From: JAJPKK01 sp963800215
Lineage (GTDB): Bacteria > Pseudomonadota > Alphaproteobacteria > Rhizobiales > Xanthobacteraceae
Direction of reading: 5' to 3'
NCBI GenBank assembly: GCA_963800215.1
Contig: CAWCZY010000001.1
Span: forward strand, 248,001-312,000
Length of the DNA: 64,000 nucleotides
How positions within the stretch are numbered: position 1 is the first letter of the stretch; the number at the start of each line of letters is the position of its first letter. The notes below the pieces were generated by a model. That model made no database searches and was not told where the DNA came from. It was given only the letters and a program-made list of their open reading frames with translations. Positions 30,758-39,223 of the stretch are shown here, piece after piece. Made by a program: the position numbers and the translations under genes.

Positions 30758-31642
30758 TCATTTCGCAACTTGCTTGAAATACCGCAAGTCCGGAGGCGGC
30801 TGGTCCTTTTTGGCGGGCATCAGGAAGCCGTCGGCGCGGAGGACATACATTTCCTTGCCGATCGCGACCAACCCCGTTCCCTCGACACAAGCGCTCTCCC
30901 GAAAGTCGGGACGCGGATTTGAATCGTGCACATATCTCTTGTCCACGATCCAAGGCCGCGTCAGGGCATGGTCGATCACCGTGATTTCGTCGTGAATGAC
31001 TTTCGGGTCGGTCTTGTCGCGGTAGATTCGCTCCTTGAAGACGGACTGATTGTCGAAGTGGAGCGGCAGGCCGCTGGCGTCGTACACGCGCGGCCCCTTG
31101 AAACCGCGGGTTTCGGCTTCCAGCACGTCATACTCGCCGTCGCCATCCTCGTCGATCCACCTTCCGATCGAATAGCCCGCATAGCTGGGGTCGATCTCCT
31201 TGGGCCAGTCGCGGCCGTCGGTGTAGATGCGACGAGCCTGGGTGCCGATCAAAATATAAGTGGTGTCCGGTGTGACGACGAATTCCAGCGGTCCGAATGT
31301 GAGCATATGCGGCATGCCGGTGGGCATGCAGCGGGCGCGGTCGAAATTGTTGCCCTGGCCGCCCCTGGCCTGGTCGGCAATACTCTCCTCCAGAATCTTT
31401 TGATACTCGGGAGTGAGCGGGGCCTGCTGTCCGAGCGCCCACGGCTTGGTCTGATCGAACGACGGCTGGCCCCCTGCCGTGCGCAGACCCGACGGGGAGA
31501 CCACGGAGACCGGGGGGACATACCGCTCCCACGAGCCCTTCCATTCGGGGTATTTCGTACGGTCGGCCGCCTTGACGCCGCCACAGAACATCATCAAAGC
31601 GCCGGCCATTCCAATTGCGCAGATCAATTTTCGATGAAGCAT
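30758..31642 (-). CDS. Secreted protein of unknown function
   Basis: 294 residues. The signal peptide MLHRKLICAIGMAGALMMFC ends near VKAA. The mature part contains an unusual set of motifs: ARCMPTGMPHMLTFGPLEF, TYILIGTQARRIYTDGRDWP, GYSIGRWIDEDGDGEYDVLE, and a C-terminal ALTRPWIVDKRYV. The DEDGDGEYD segment looks like a calcium-binding loop. I recognise no named domain, though similar proteins are familiar from soil proteobacteria. A strong AAGGGGAGG ribosome site precedes the ATG. Four 17-18-base direct repeats lie just upstream and may be regulatory. Confidence 0.75.
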   Translation of the reverse strand: MLHRKLICAIGMAGALMMFCGGVKAADRTKYPEWKGSWERYVPPVSVVSPSGLRTAGGQPSFDQTKPWALGQQAPLTPEYQKILEESIADQARGGQGNNFDRARCMPTGMPHMLTFGPLEFVVTPDTTYILIGTQARRIYTDGRDWPKEIDPSYAGYSIGRWIDEDGDGEYDVLEAETRGFKGPRVYDASGLPLHFDNQSVFKERIYRDKTDPKVIHDEITVIDHALTRPWIVDKRYVHDSNPRPDFRESACVEGTGLVAIGKEMYVLRADGFLMPAKKDQPPPDLRYFKQVAK

Positions 31643-31652
31643 GGTGTACCTC

Positions 31653-31722
31653 CCCTTGAATCGTTTTTGCCCTTGAATCGTTTTTGCCCTTGGGTCGTTT
31701 TTTGCCCTTGGGTCGATTTTCG
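31653..31722. repeat. Four tandem 17-18-base repeats upstream of the secreted protein gene
   Basis: Units begin at 31653, 31670, 31687 and 31705, with consensus CCCTTGAATCGTTTTTG or CCCTTGGGTCGTTTTTTG. They end about 10 bases before the start codon of the leftward gene, in its leader or promoter. The rest of 31643-31989 shows nothing else convincing. Confidence 0.85.
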
Positions 31723-31989
31723 CGGATCGTCAGTCGAGCGGCAGCGGCTGTGAAAGGTGAATGCGGGCACCGCCGAACTGGTGATTTCAAACGGTCGCCC
31801 GCCGTGGGCATTGTGGCTGCCTTCAATTCACAGGACATCGGCACGTCCTGCCGGCAGTTCTTTCACCGAACTTACACCGATTGCGTGTGTGGGTGGAAGG
31901 GGCGCGGCGGCGGCTTCTAGCCCGTTGCTGCAAAGGACGTGTGCCGCGACAGCCGAAAACGGCGGGAGAAAAAGAAAGCCCGGCTGCCC

Positions 31990-32988
31990 TTACGCCAGAT
32001 CGATCACTCCCGCTTCGCCCACCTCGGTGGCGAAGGCGAGCGTGGTGCCGGTCGGGTCCCAGGCCAAAGCCGAGATCGGTTCGCCGGCCGGACGCCGCGC
32101 CAGGATCTCGGCGCCGTCGGCGGTGCGGACCAGCAGCACGGTGCCGTCCTCGTAGCCGACCGCGATGACATCGTTGCGGGGATGGCAGGCGACCGTGCAG
32201 ACCAATTCCGCCAACGGTGCCAACATTTGCGGCTGGGTGCCCATAGGACCGTCCTTGCCCTGGAACGGCCAAACGATGAGCTCCTTGGACCCGGACGTCG
32301 CGAGCGCCTTGCCGTTGGCGCTCCACGACATCGAGCGCACCTTGGTGGCATAGCCGGACATCCGCAGTTGCTTGCCGTCGACCATGCGCCAGCCATGCAG
32401 GGTCGGCTCCTGCATGGCCGTCACCAGGAAGCGGCCGTCCGGGGAAAAGCCGACGGCCACGTGGGAGCCCTTCCACTCCAGCCGTTCCGGCGCGGCCTGG
32501 GTGGCGTTGGGAAACCACAGCGTGACGCCGTTGTAATGGGCGATGGCGAGCCGCAGGCCCTTGGGCGCAAAGGCAAGCCCGCCGACGGTGGAAGACACTT
32601 CGAGGCGCCGCGGCTCGCCCTTGCGGGTATGCACGAAGCCCTCCTTGCCGGCCGACCAGGCGAAGGCGCCGCCGGGTCCGAGCGCGACGTGATCGATCCA
32701 GCGCCGCTTGCCATCGGTGGCGACGACTTCGTGGGTGCGGTCGCGCCGCGTTGCGACCACGGTGCCATCGTCGCCGCCGGTGAGGATTTGCTCGCCGTCG
32801 CTCGTCGCCGCGAGGATGCCGCCGCCATGGACGGCGATGCGCTCGGGCTTGCCGTCGCGCGGCGCGAACAGGAGCGCTTCCTCGCCCAGCACGAACACCG
32901 GAATGTCGCCGAGGAAATGCACAGCGACGACCGGCGCGCCCGCCGCGATCGGCCGGGCGTGGTCAGCGACGGAGGCGCGGGGTGTCAT
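31990..32988 (-). CDS. WD40-repeat protein
   Basis: 332 residues forming a beta-propeller of about seven WD40-like blades, for example GGGILAATSDGEQILTGGDD, VGFSPDGRFLVTAMQE, VRSMSWSANGKALATSGSKE and DPTGTTLAFATEVGEAGVID. No signal peptide, so cytosolic. Its start lies 25 bases after the CobW-family gene on the same strand; this pairing suggests an operon related to metal homeostasis, although the propeller's own role is unknown. The ATG at 32988 (MTPRASVADH) is the first sensible start. Confidence 0.88.
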   Translation of the reverse strand: MTPRASVADHARPIAAGAPVVAVHFLGDIPVFVLGEEALLFAPRDGKPERIAVHGGGILAATSDGEQILTGGDDGTVVATRRDRTHEVVATDGKRRWIDHVALGPGGAFAWSAGKEGFVHTRKGEPRRLEVSSTVGGLAFAPKGLRLAIAHYNGVTLWFPNATQAAPERLEWKGSHVAVGFSPDGRFLVTAMQEPTLHGWRMVDGKQLRMSGYATKVRSMSWSANGKALATSGSKELIVWPFQGKDGPMGTQPQMLAPLAELVCTVACHPRNDVIAVGYEDGTVLLVRTADGAEILARRPAGEPISALAWDPTGTTLAFATEVGEAGVIDLA

Positions 32989-33013
32989 CGTCTTGAGCCG
33001 CCCGGTCCCGCGG

Positions 33014-34081
33014 TCACGCCGCGCATTCCTCGAAGCCCTTGCGGATCATGGTCTCCGGCAGCTCGCGGCCGATGAATACGAGCCGGCTTTCGCGCTTCTC
33101 CGCATCCTTCCATGCACGCTGGTGATCGCCGTCGAGCATCATGTGGACGCCCTGGAACACGAACCGCTCCGGGTCGTCCTTGAAGGCCAGGATGCCCTTC
33201 GAGCGCAGGATTTTCGGCCCTTCCTGGGCGACCAGGTTCTGGATCCAGGGAAAGAACTTGTCGGGGTCGATCGCCTTGTCGGTCCTGAGCGAAAGGGACT
33301 GCATGTCCTCGTCATGGTAGTGCGCGAGGCCGCCGTGGTCGTGCGCGTGGCCATGCTCATGGTGGTGGTCATGATCATGATGATGGTCATGATCGTCGCC
33401 GCGTTCGAGGAATTGCGGCTCGATGTCGAGAATACGGTCGAGGTCGAAGGCATTGCGGTTCAGCACCTCGGCGATCGGGATCGCGCAGCGCTCGGTGCGG
33501 TGGAGCTGCGCATAGGGATTGATGCCGCGGATGCGGGCTTCGATCTCGCGCAGATCGGCCTCGCTGACGAGATCGGTCTTGTTGAGCAGGATCACGTCGG
33601 CGAAGGCGATCTGGTTCTTGGCCTCCGGCGCGTCGCGCAGACGGTCCTTGAGCCAGCGGGCGTCGGCGACCGTGACCACGGCGTCGAGCTTTGCCTTGCG
33701 GCCGACGGCGTCGTCGACGAAGAAGGTCTGGGCGACCGGAGCCGGATCGGCGAGCCCGGTGGTCTCCACGATGATGGCGTCGAACTTGCCCTTGCGCCGC
33801 ATCAGGCCTTCGATGATCCGGATCAGGTCGCCGCGCACGGTGCAGCACACGCAGCCATTGTTCATCTCGAAGATTTCCTCGTCGGCGCCGACGATGAGGT
33901 CGTTGTCGATGCCGATCTCGCCGAACTCGTTGACGATGACGGCGTACTTCTGCCCATGGGGCTCGGACAGGATGCGGTTGAGCAGCGTCGTCTTGCCGGC
34001 GCCGAGATAGCCGGTGAGCACGGTGACGGGAATTTTTTCGGAACTCTTGTCGGAAATCGCGTCGTGAGTCGTGTCGGTCAT
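33014..34081 (-). CDS. CobW/COG0523-family GTPase with His-rich metal-binding loop
   Basis: 355 residues from ATG 34081 (MTDTTHDAISDKSSEKIPVT). Walker A TGYLGAGKTTLLNRIL, the metal-transfer motif CVCC (NNGCVCCTVRGDL), and ETTGLADPAPV and LLNKTDLV are intact. Between the GTPase and CobW C-terminal domains is a histidine/aspartate tract of about 30 residues with H-D-H-H-H-D-H-D style repeats, a putative Zn or other metal buffer. The C-terminal domain ends SRLVFIGRELPETMI. COG0523 proteins act as metallochaperones. No Zur-like operator could be recognised upstream. Confidence 0.93.
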   Translation of the reverse strand: MTDTTHDAISDKSSEKIPVTVLTGYLGAGKTTLLNRILSEPHGQKYAVIVNEFGEIGIDNDLIVGADEEIFEMNNGCVCCTVRGDLIRIIEGLMRRKGKFDAIIVETTGLADPAPVAQTFFVDDAVGRKAKLDAVVTVADARWLKDRLRDAPEAKNQIAFADVILLNKTDLVSEADLREIEARIRGINPYAQLHRTERCAIPIAEVLNRNAFDLDRILDIEPQFLERGDDHDHHHDHDHHHEHGHAHDHGGLAHYHDEDMQSLSLRTDKAIDPDKFFPWIQNLVAQEGPKILRSKGILAFKDDPERFVFQGVHMMLDGDHQRAWKDAEKRESRLVFIGRELPETMIRKGFEECAA

Positions 34082-34494
34082 GGGCAAACTCCAGCGGTGG
34101 CCCTGATATAGGGATTTTTGCCGCCGGTGCAAAATCATCGTCGATGTACCTGACGCTGGAGCCTCGGTCCCCCAAAAAGACAAGGGGTCATGGCCGGGCT
34201 TGTCCCGGCCATCTCGTTGAAATCGTTCGCTAATTCATTGAAGTTATAAACCCGTCATAAACATCCGGTGGCGCGGTCTAACGCCAACCGATACGATCAA
34301 AAACGGCTTGCGACCAGATCGTGGCGGGTCTATATCAAACGCGCCTGGATGGTGGAACCATCCTTTCGGTTTCAGAGCAATGCCAGCCCGCCCCCTCAGG
34401 GACCATTGCGCACCGCTGAGACGGGCCAACCACAGGAGACAGAGGGCACCCGTAGCGCTCCACAGCGGACTTGTGAGCACCGAAAGGTGCCAGC
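34082..34494. other. 413-base gap with a REP-like hairpin and structured leader
   Basis: It contains a perfect hairpin ATGGCCGGG-CTTGT-CCCGGCCAT (34190-34212) of a type common in rhizobial genomes. A 6-bp stem with a 5-base loop, GGATGG-TGGAA-CCATCC, lies at 34347-34363. The stretch from about 34260 onward has no homology I recognise and leads into the excisionase-like gene. It may mark the left edge of the accessory region. Confidence 0.6.
34477..34490 (+). promoter_or_regulatory. GAAA-tetraloop hairpin over the ribosome site of the excisionase-like gene
   Basis: GCACC-GAAA-GGTGC forms a perfect 5-bp stem with a GNRA loop that ends 4 bases before the ATG at 34495. Its right arm contains the only Shine-Dalgarno-like bases (AAAGGTG), so it may limit translation initiation. 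Confidence 0.5.
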
Positions 34495-34833
34495 ATGTCC
34501 AAAGCCAGCCCGCTCCCGAATGACGCACAGGCGGCCTTTGTAGAGGCCATCCTGACCGGTGCCCCGCCCGCCGAAATTGACAAGGCCATGGCGGATTATC
34601 GCCGATGGCGCGAGCAGCAAGGATTGCCGCCCCTCGGGATGCCTGAGGGCGGCGGCAAAACCCCTGCGTGCGGCGCCCTGTCGCCGGCAAAGGCCGCCCG
34701 ATACCTCGGTATAGGCAAGACCAAAATGTGGGGCCTGATCACGAGCGGCAGAATTCCCAGCAAGACGCTTGACGGCCGCCGGCTCATTCGAGTGGCCGAT
34801 CTTGACGCGTTCCGCGCGGGACTCCCGTCATGA
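34495..34833 (+). CDS. Helix-turn-helix (AlpA/excisionase-like) protein
   Basis: 112 residues. The C-terminal half is a MerR-like winged HTH of the excisionase type: LSPAKAARYLGIGKTKMWGL, then TSGRIPSKTLDGRRLIRVAD, LDAFRAGLPS. The N-terminal half (AFVEAILTGAPPAEIDKAMA, DYRRWREQQGLPPLG) is charged and helical, unknown. Such genes direct excision or regulate integrated elements. No integrase is seen in the window, so this looks like the remnant of a mobile element at the housekeeping/accessory boundary. Confidence 0.85.
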   Translation: MSKASPLPNDAQAAFVEAILTGAPPAEIDKAMADYRRWREQQGLPPLGMPEGGGKTPACGALSPAKAARYLGIGKTKMWGLITSGRIPSKTLDGRRLIRVADLDAFRAGLPS

Positions 34834-35254
34834 GCGCGAATCCGGTTCATAGCGCTCTCCCGAAGCGCCAGTCCGCCGTGCCGATCCCCGGCGGGGGTGG
34901 GGGTTCATAAGCCGGGGCTCCTACGGACGCTTTAGCCTTCTCCGGGGTCTTAGAACAACTAAGTCGTTGTAACATTCTAGTTTCTTGTGCTCTCCGAATA
35001 TCTACGCAGGGTTGTGACACTTAATATTGTCTCGTAAAAGGCGGAAAGGCCCGGGAGCGGGGTAAGGACGCCGGCACACTGTTTTAATCGTGAGGAGGGG
35101 GCGGTCTTTTAGGGGGTGTTCGGGAGGGGGGATCGCGTTGGAGGCGGTTTCGCGCTTTTTTTTGGGCGTGGCCCTGACGGCCCGGAGGTTGAACCTCGCG
35201 GAGGCAGCGCACCGGCTTCTGTTGCCACCGAGTCCGTTCCTGCAGTCCCCCGAT
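34834..35254. other. 421-base gap with no recognisable gene
   Basis: The composition changes abruptly: an AT-richer part (about 34940-35040, with runs such as GTTGTAACATTCTAG) is followed by a G- and T-rich tract (about 35080-35180, with eight T in a row). An open frame exists from 35090 but its first 55 codons do not resemble the helicase that follows. The segment probably contains the breakpoint that removed the helicase 5' part. Confidence 0.5.
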
Positions 35255-36797
35255 TTTGGGCTATCTTTGATCCGAACGCGGCGAGGATTTTACGACCGAG
35301 GCGGCACTAGTCGCGATTTGGTTCAAGCCGAAGAGGTGGCGAAGGCGATCGCGGAACAAATAAGGAGCCATCCAAACAAGTCCCTTGGCGTCGCCTGCCT
35401 TTCGGCGCAACAGCGCGACGCCGTCGATGATATGATCGACAAGCTCGAGTTGCGCACTGAAGTTGAAGCCTTCGCACCTAAAGACGAGCGCCTCTTTGTT
35501 AAAAATCTTGAAGCGGTCCAAGGAGACGAACGTGACGTGATTTTTATTTCTGTCGGCTACGGCGTCGCGCCGAATCAGTCCCGTCCGTTCCTTCAATTTG
35601 GGCCGGTGTCACGCGAAGGCGGCGAGCGGCGGCTCAACGTCCTTGCCTCCCGGGCCCGCGAGAAGTGCGTCGTCTTTTCTTCCATCACCGCAGCTGACAT
35701 ACCTGCAGAAACCTCCGTCAGCGGCACGCGCATGCTGCGGAGCCTGCTGCATTTTGCCGAAACCGGCAAACTCGGCGCGGGCACGCTGAAAGGTGGGGAC
35801 TTCGAGAGCCCGTTCGAAGAGGCTGTAGCCCGGGCTATACGGGAGGCTGGATATCACGTCCACGCACAAGTGGGCGTGTCCAGCTTTCGGATCGACCTTG
35901 GAGTCATTCATCCGGCAAGGCCGGGGGAGTATCTGCTCGGCGTGGAATGCGACGGCGCGACATACCACCGAGCCCGCTCCGCGAGAGATCGTGACCGCCT
36001 GCGCCAGGAAGTCCTTGAAGGCCTCGGGTGGCGTCTTCACCGTATCTGGAGCACAGATTGGTTTCGGAACTCGGTGAGAGAAACTGATCGTCTCCTGTCT
36101 GCGATCCGCGATGCCGAAACGAGAAACGAAGCTCTCATTCTGGAGGACCTCGAAGAGGCACTCAACCAAGCGGTATCTCCCGCATCCACAGTCGACGAAT
36201 TTGAATTGGCGCACGAGGCTGGAGAGGAGAGTGCAGAGTCCGGTACCGAATACGAGGAATGCTCTCTTGTTGTTCCCTATGGTCGTAATCTGCTTGATCT
36301 GAATATCGCTGAGGTCGGTCGCCTCGCGCTTGCCGTCGTCGAGGCTGAAGGTCCCATTCACACCGAGGAAGTTGCGCGGCGGATACGTGAGGCGTTCGGG
36401 CTGCAGAAGACCGGGAACCGAATTCTGAAGCACGTCCTAGATGCGCTGGTAGCCCAGGCACGAGGTGGTATGATCAAGCGGGATCAAGAATTCTGGACAA
36501 TACCGGGCCGGGAGATTTATGGGTATTCGAACTCGCCGCGCCACGGCGCTCCCGCTCCGGCGTGCCGGCATGATTTCCCCCGCTGAATATCATCTCGCAA
36601 TGCTAGGTATCATCGAGGACGCCGTGGCTATTTCACCAGACGACCTCGGCGTAGAGACAGCACGACGCTTTGGATTTGACCGAACTGGTCCGGACCTCAA
36701 ACAAGAGATCAATCTTCAGATGTCTGCGCTAATCAAGCTAGACAAAATCGTAAAGGACAATTTAAAGGTTCGTGCGTCGCCAACAGCTCGCCATTAA
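35255..36797 (+). pseudogene. C-terminal fragment of a DUF4011/DUF3320-type helicase with MTES_1575-like nuclease domain
   Basis: The open frame carries the end of a superfamily-1 helicase (VKNLEAVQGDERDVIFISVG, GGERRLNVLASRAREKCVVF). Next is a Vsr/MTES_1575-like endonuclease domain (SPFEEAVARAIREAGYHVHA, FRIDLGVIHP, LLGVECDGATYHRARSARDR, RLRQEVLEGLGWRLHRIWST), then a DUF3320 domain (GPIHTEEVARRIREAFGLQK). Near 36525 one extra base moves the end (MISPAEYHLAMLGIIEDAVA, FGFDRTGPDLKQEI) to another frame. Complete relatives are well over 1500 residues with N-terminal DUF4011 and ATPase motifs, which are absent here, so the fragment is surely non-functional as a helicase. Relatives include proteins reported as anti-phage helicase-nucleases. 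Confidence 0.85.
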
Positions 36798-37079
36798 CCG
36801 GACTTAGCCGCGCCGCGCCAGAGAGCGATGGCAACAAACGCAGCGCCGCGGCGGGCGCTCAGCATGTTTGCGGACTGCCGGGCTCGGGCAACTGATTTGG
36901 AAGCCGTGTGACCTTCGCAATTGGCGGCGGTGAGCAATTGTATGCGTTTTTCGGATAAGGGCCGCCGCCTGCCCACGCTCGTTGCGCCCTGAGCAGGCTC
37001 GCTGCAGAACACACGCAACCGTACTCTATTGAACGTGACAATACGGGACTCGACGCAAGCTAACGATCGCGCCTTTGTC
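36798..37079. other. Gap without a convincing gene
   Basis: About 280 bases between the helicase fragment and the msrA remnant. Short open frames on both strands lack homology I recognise. No hairpin or promoter stands out. Confidence 0.4.
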
Positions 37080-37562
37080 GGGCTTCATGCAGTGCCCCGG
37101 CCCCCCGTGGTCGTCCCGGCAGGCGGCGGCGAGGCGACGGTCGCCGCCCGCTTCTGCGCCCGGAGCACCGTCGCCGGCGGCTGCGAGGTGACCTACCGCA
37201 ATCATGGCACGCATGCGGAGGCGATCGAGATCGTTTTCGATCCGAGGGTCATGAGCTATCGGATGCTGCTCAAATTCTTCTTCCAGATCCACGACCCCAC
37301 CACCCGCAACCGTCAGGGCAACGACGTTGGCACAAGGTACCGGTCGGCCATTTTCTATGTGAGCGGGGAGCAGAGCAGAAGTGTGTCGCGGAAGACACCA
37401 TCGCCGATGTCGAGGCCTCCGGTCTCTGGCCGGGCAAGGTGGTGACGGAGCTAGCCCCGGCCGGTCCCTTCTGGTAGGCCGAGCCGGAGCATCAGGATTA
37501 CCTCCAACGCCATCCCGACGGCTACACCTGTCACTTTGTGCGTCCGGGTTGGAAGCTTCCGG
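37080..37562 (+). pseudogene. msrA: Peptide-methionine (S)-S-oxide reductase remnant
   Basis: The middle of MsrA is clear: GGCEVTYRNHGTHAEAIEIV, MSYRMLLKFFFQIHDPTTRN, and RQGNDVGTRYRSAIFYVS. The N-terminal catalytic GCFWG motif is gone and replaced by unrelated codons. After the middle a frame change (near 37380) leads to VAEDTIADVEASGLWPGKVV and ELAPAGPFW, directly followed by a TAG stop where the family has Glu (FWEAEPEHQDYL). The tail continues after the stop (AEPEHQDYLQRHPDGY). Loss of the active site plus a nonsense codon shows true decay. Confidence 0.85.
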
Positions 37563-37907
37563 CACGAAGTTCGACCACAAGGCCGCCCTCGACAACCTTG
37601 CCAGCGCGCAAAGCGGCTCTCCTCAGATCATGGTCAAGCCGCGTGGCTATTATCTACGAGACGAAACCGAGCCGTTCAGGATGGCAAGGTTTTGAACGCC
37701 GTGAGAAATCCGGTGGTATGCCAGTTTGCCGCGCTCCTGCTGAGTACATTTCTGATGGGTTGTACTCTAATATTTGCATTTTGAAGAACCATCAAACGAG
37801 GCGCCCCCGAGGTCGTTATTTACGAGTGTGTGTAAGCTGCTTCACAGAGTTGCTACTGCGCATCCGCTAATAAAGGACGTTACTCAAACCGCGCAGGGAG
37901 TTTTGCC
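37563..37907. other. 345-base gap after the msrA remnant
   Basis: Short open frames occur here. One ends in a hydrophobic stretch with a lipobox-like LLLSTFLMGC (about 37730-37765), but it is only about 30 codons long and has no clear ribosome site. Nothing firm can be called. Confidence 0.4.
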
Positions 37908-39004
37908 ATGGCCTCGATTACCTCGACGCCCCGGTTCCAGCAGGGGCCGATCACAACAGCGTTGCAGCTCGGTCCGCTCGCGTCGTTGGCGGGCAGCTGG
38001 AGAGGGAGCGGCTTCAATGCGATCTGGCGGCCCGACAACCCCGGATCGCCGCCGGTGGGCAGCGAGACCAAGCGCTTCCTGGAGCTCAACCTGACGAGCG
38101 AGACGCTGGACTTCCATGTGATCCCGGGAGTGGTGCCGAACCGCGGGCTGAACCCCCAGGCCGATCTCAGCCTGTACGGCCTGCACTACCTGCAGCGGGT
38201 CAGCGACGCCGACCCGCCGCCGTTCTCGACCGCCGGGCAGGCGCTGCATATCGAGCCGGGGCTGTTCATGAATGTGCCTGCGAGCCAGGTCCCGTCAAAA
38301 CGCGGCCAGCATCGTGCGGCATGGCCAGCATCCCGCACGGGGTCACGGTGCTGATGCAGGGGCCGAACCCGGTACCACGCCGACTTCGGGGCCGCCGGCA
38401 TACCTCCCATCTTCCCGATCGCGGGTCTTCCGGCGTTCACTCCGGCCCGCCGGCGCGTTGGGCCTAGGTATCCAGCCGGTCGACATCCCGCCGCCCGGCT
38501 CGGCGACGGCCTCGAGCACGTGGTTCCGGAGGTCGACATAAGCAAGGACGTTGCGGGCTCGCAGAGCAACGGCCCGTACCCGGCGTCTTTCCAGGGGTTC
38601 ATCAACGATCCCAACTCCGTGTTGAGGGCTGCGATCGCCGGCCAGCAAATCCTGGGCACGATTGCGATCAATCTCTCCACGACCGGCGTCGGTAGCGGGA
38701 TCGAAAACATCCCGTTTCTGGGGATAGCGAACCCGGCCCAGGCCGACAATCCGCACCGGCCCCGCCAACGCCTTCGTCTCGTCGGCGAGCGCGACCTTCT
38801 GGATCGAGTGGGTGCGCATCCCGGGTGCCCCTGCGGTACCGAAGCCCCGAACGCAGCCCGGCCCGGAGATCTTGCAGATCGAGCCGTTCTGGCCAGAGCC
38901 GACCTATCCTGCAGCTGCAGTACTCCCAGGTAGTTATCCTGATTTTCAACAGTGTCCTCTGGCCCCACGTCACGGTGGCGACGCTGACGCTCAGCGCCGG
39001 GTAG
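37908..39004 (+). CDS. Lipocalin/FABP-like heme-binding protein, several frameshifts
   Basis: The start MASITSTPRFQQGPITTALQ is followed by GPLASLAGSWRGSGFNAIWR, the N-terminal strand of a family annotated as heme-binding proteins in soil bacteria. Conserved blocks follow: DFHVIPGVVPNRGLNPQADL, ALHIEPGLFMNVPAS, then CGMASIPHGVTVLMQG, PNSVLRAAIAGQQILGTIA, ANAFVSSASATFWIEWV, and at the end LQYSQVVILIFNSVLWPHVT just before the TAG. At least four frame changes occur (near 38290, 38370, 38755 and 38885). The fold and heme binding are inferred from memory of the family. No signal peptide. Confidence 0.7.
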
Positions 39005-39058
39005 CCTTTGCGGGGAGACCGGCGGCGTTTGCAAGCAATCGGGGACGGGCCGAGATAA

Positions 39059-39086
39059 TGCCCTGCCGGTTCGCGCCGGCAGGGCA
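39059..39086. terminator. Strong hairpin downstream of the heme-binding gene
   Basis: TGCCCTGCCGG-TTCGCG-CCGGCAGGGCA forms a perfect 11-bp GC-rich stem 55 bases after the stop. No T-run follows, so it may be a Rho-aided terminator or a protective 3' hairpin. Confidence 0.6.
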
Positions 39087-39223
39087 CGCGCGTGTCACTG
39101 CGCATGGAAACAAGAAATGAACTGTCGATAATTGCCGATTGTCGGTAGAGGTCATCATTCCGTCTCGATTCCCGGCTGTCTTGCTTCCATCCATCGCGCT
39201 GCGATTTAATTTGAGGGTGGCCT

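Noticed and set aside
34834..35100. Attachment site or tRNA gene for an integrated element
   Set aside because: No tRNA fold or direct repeat could be found around the excisionase-like gene.
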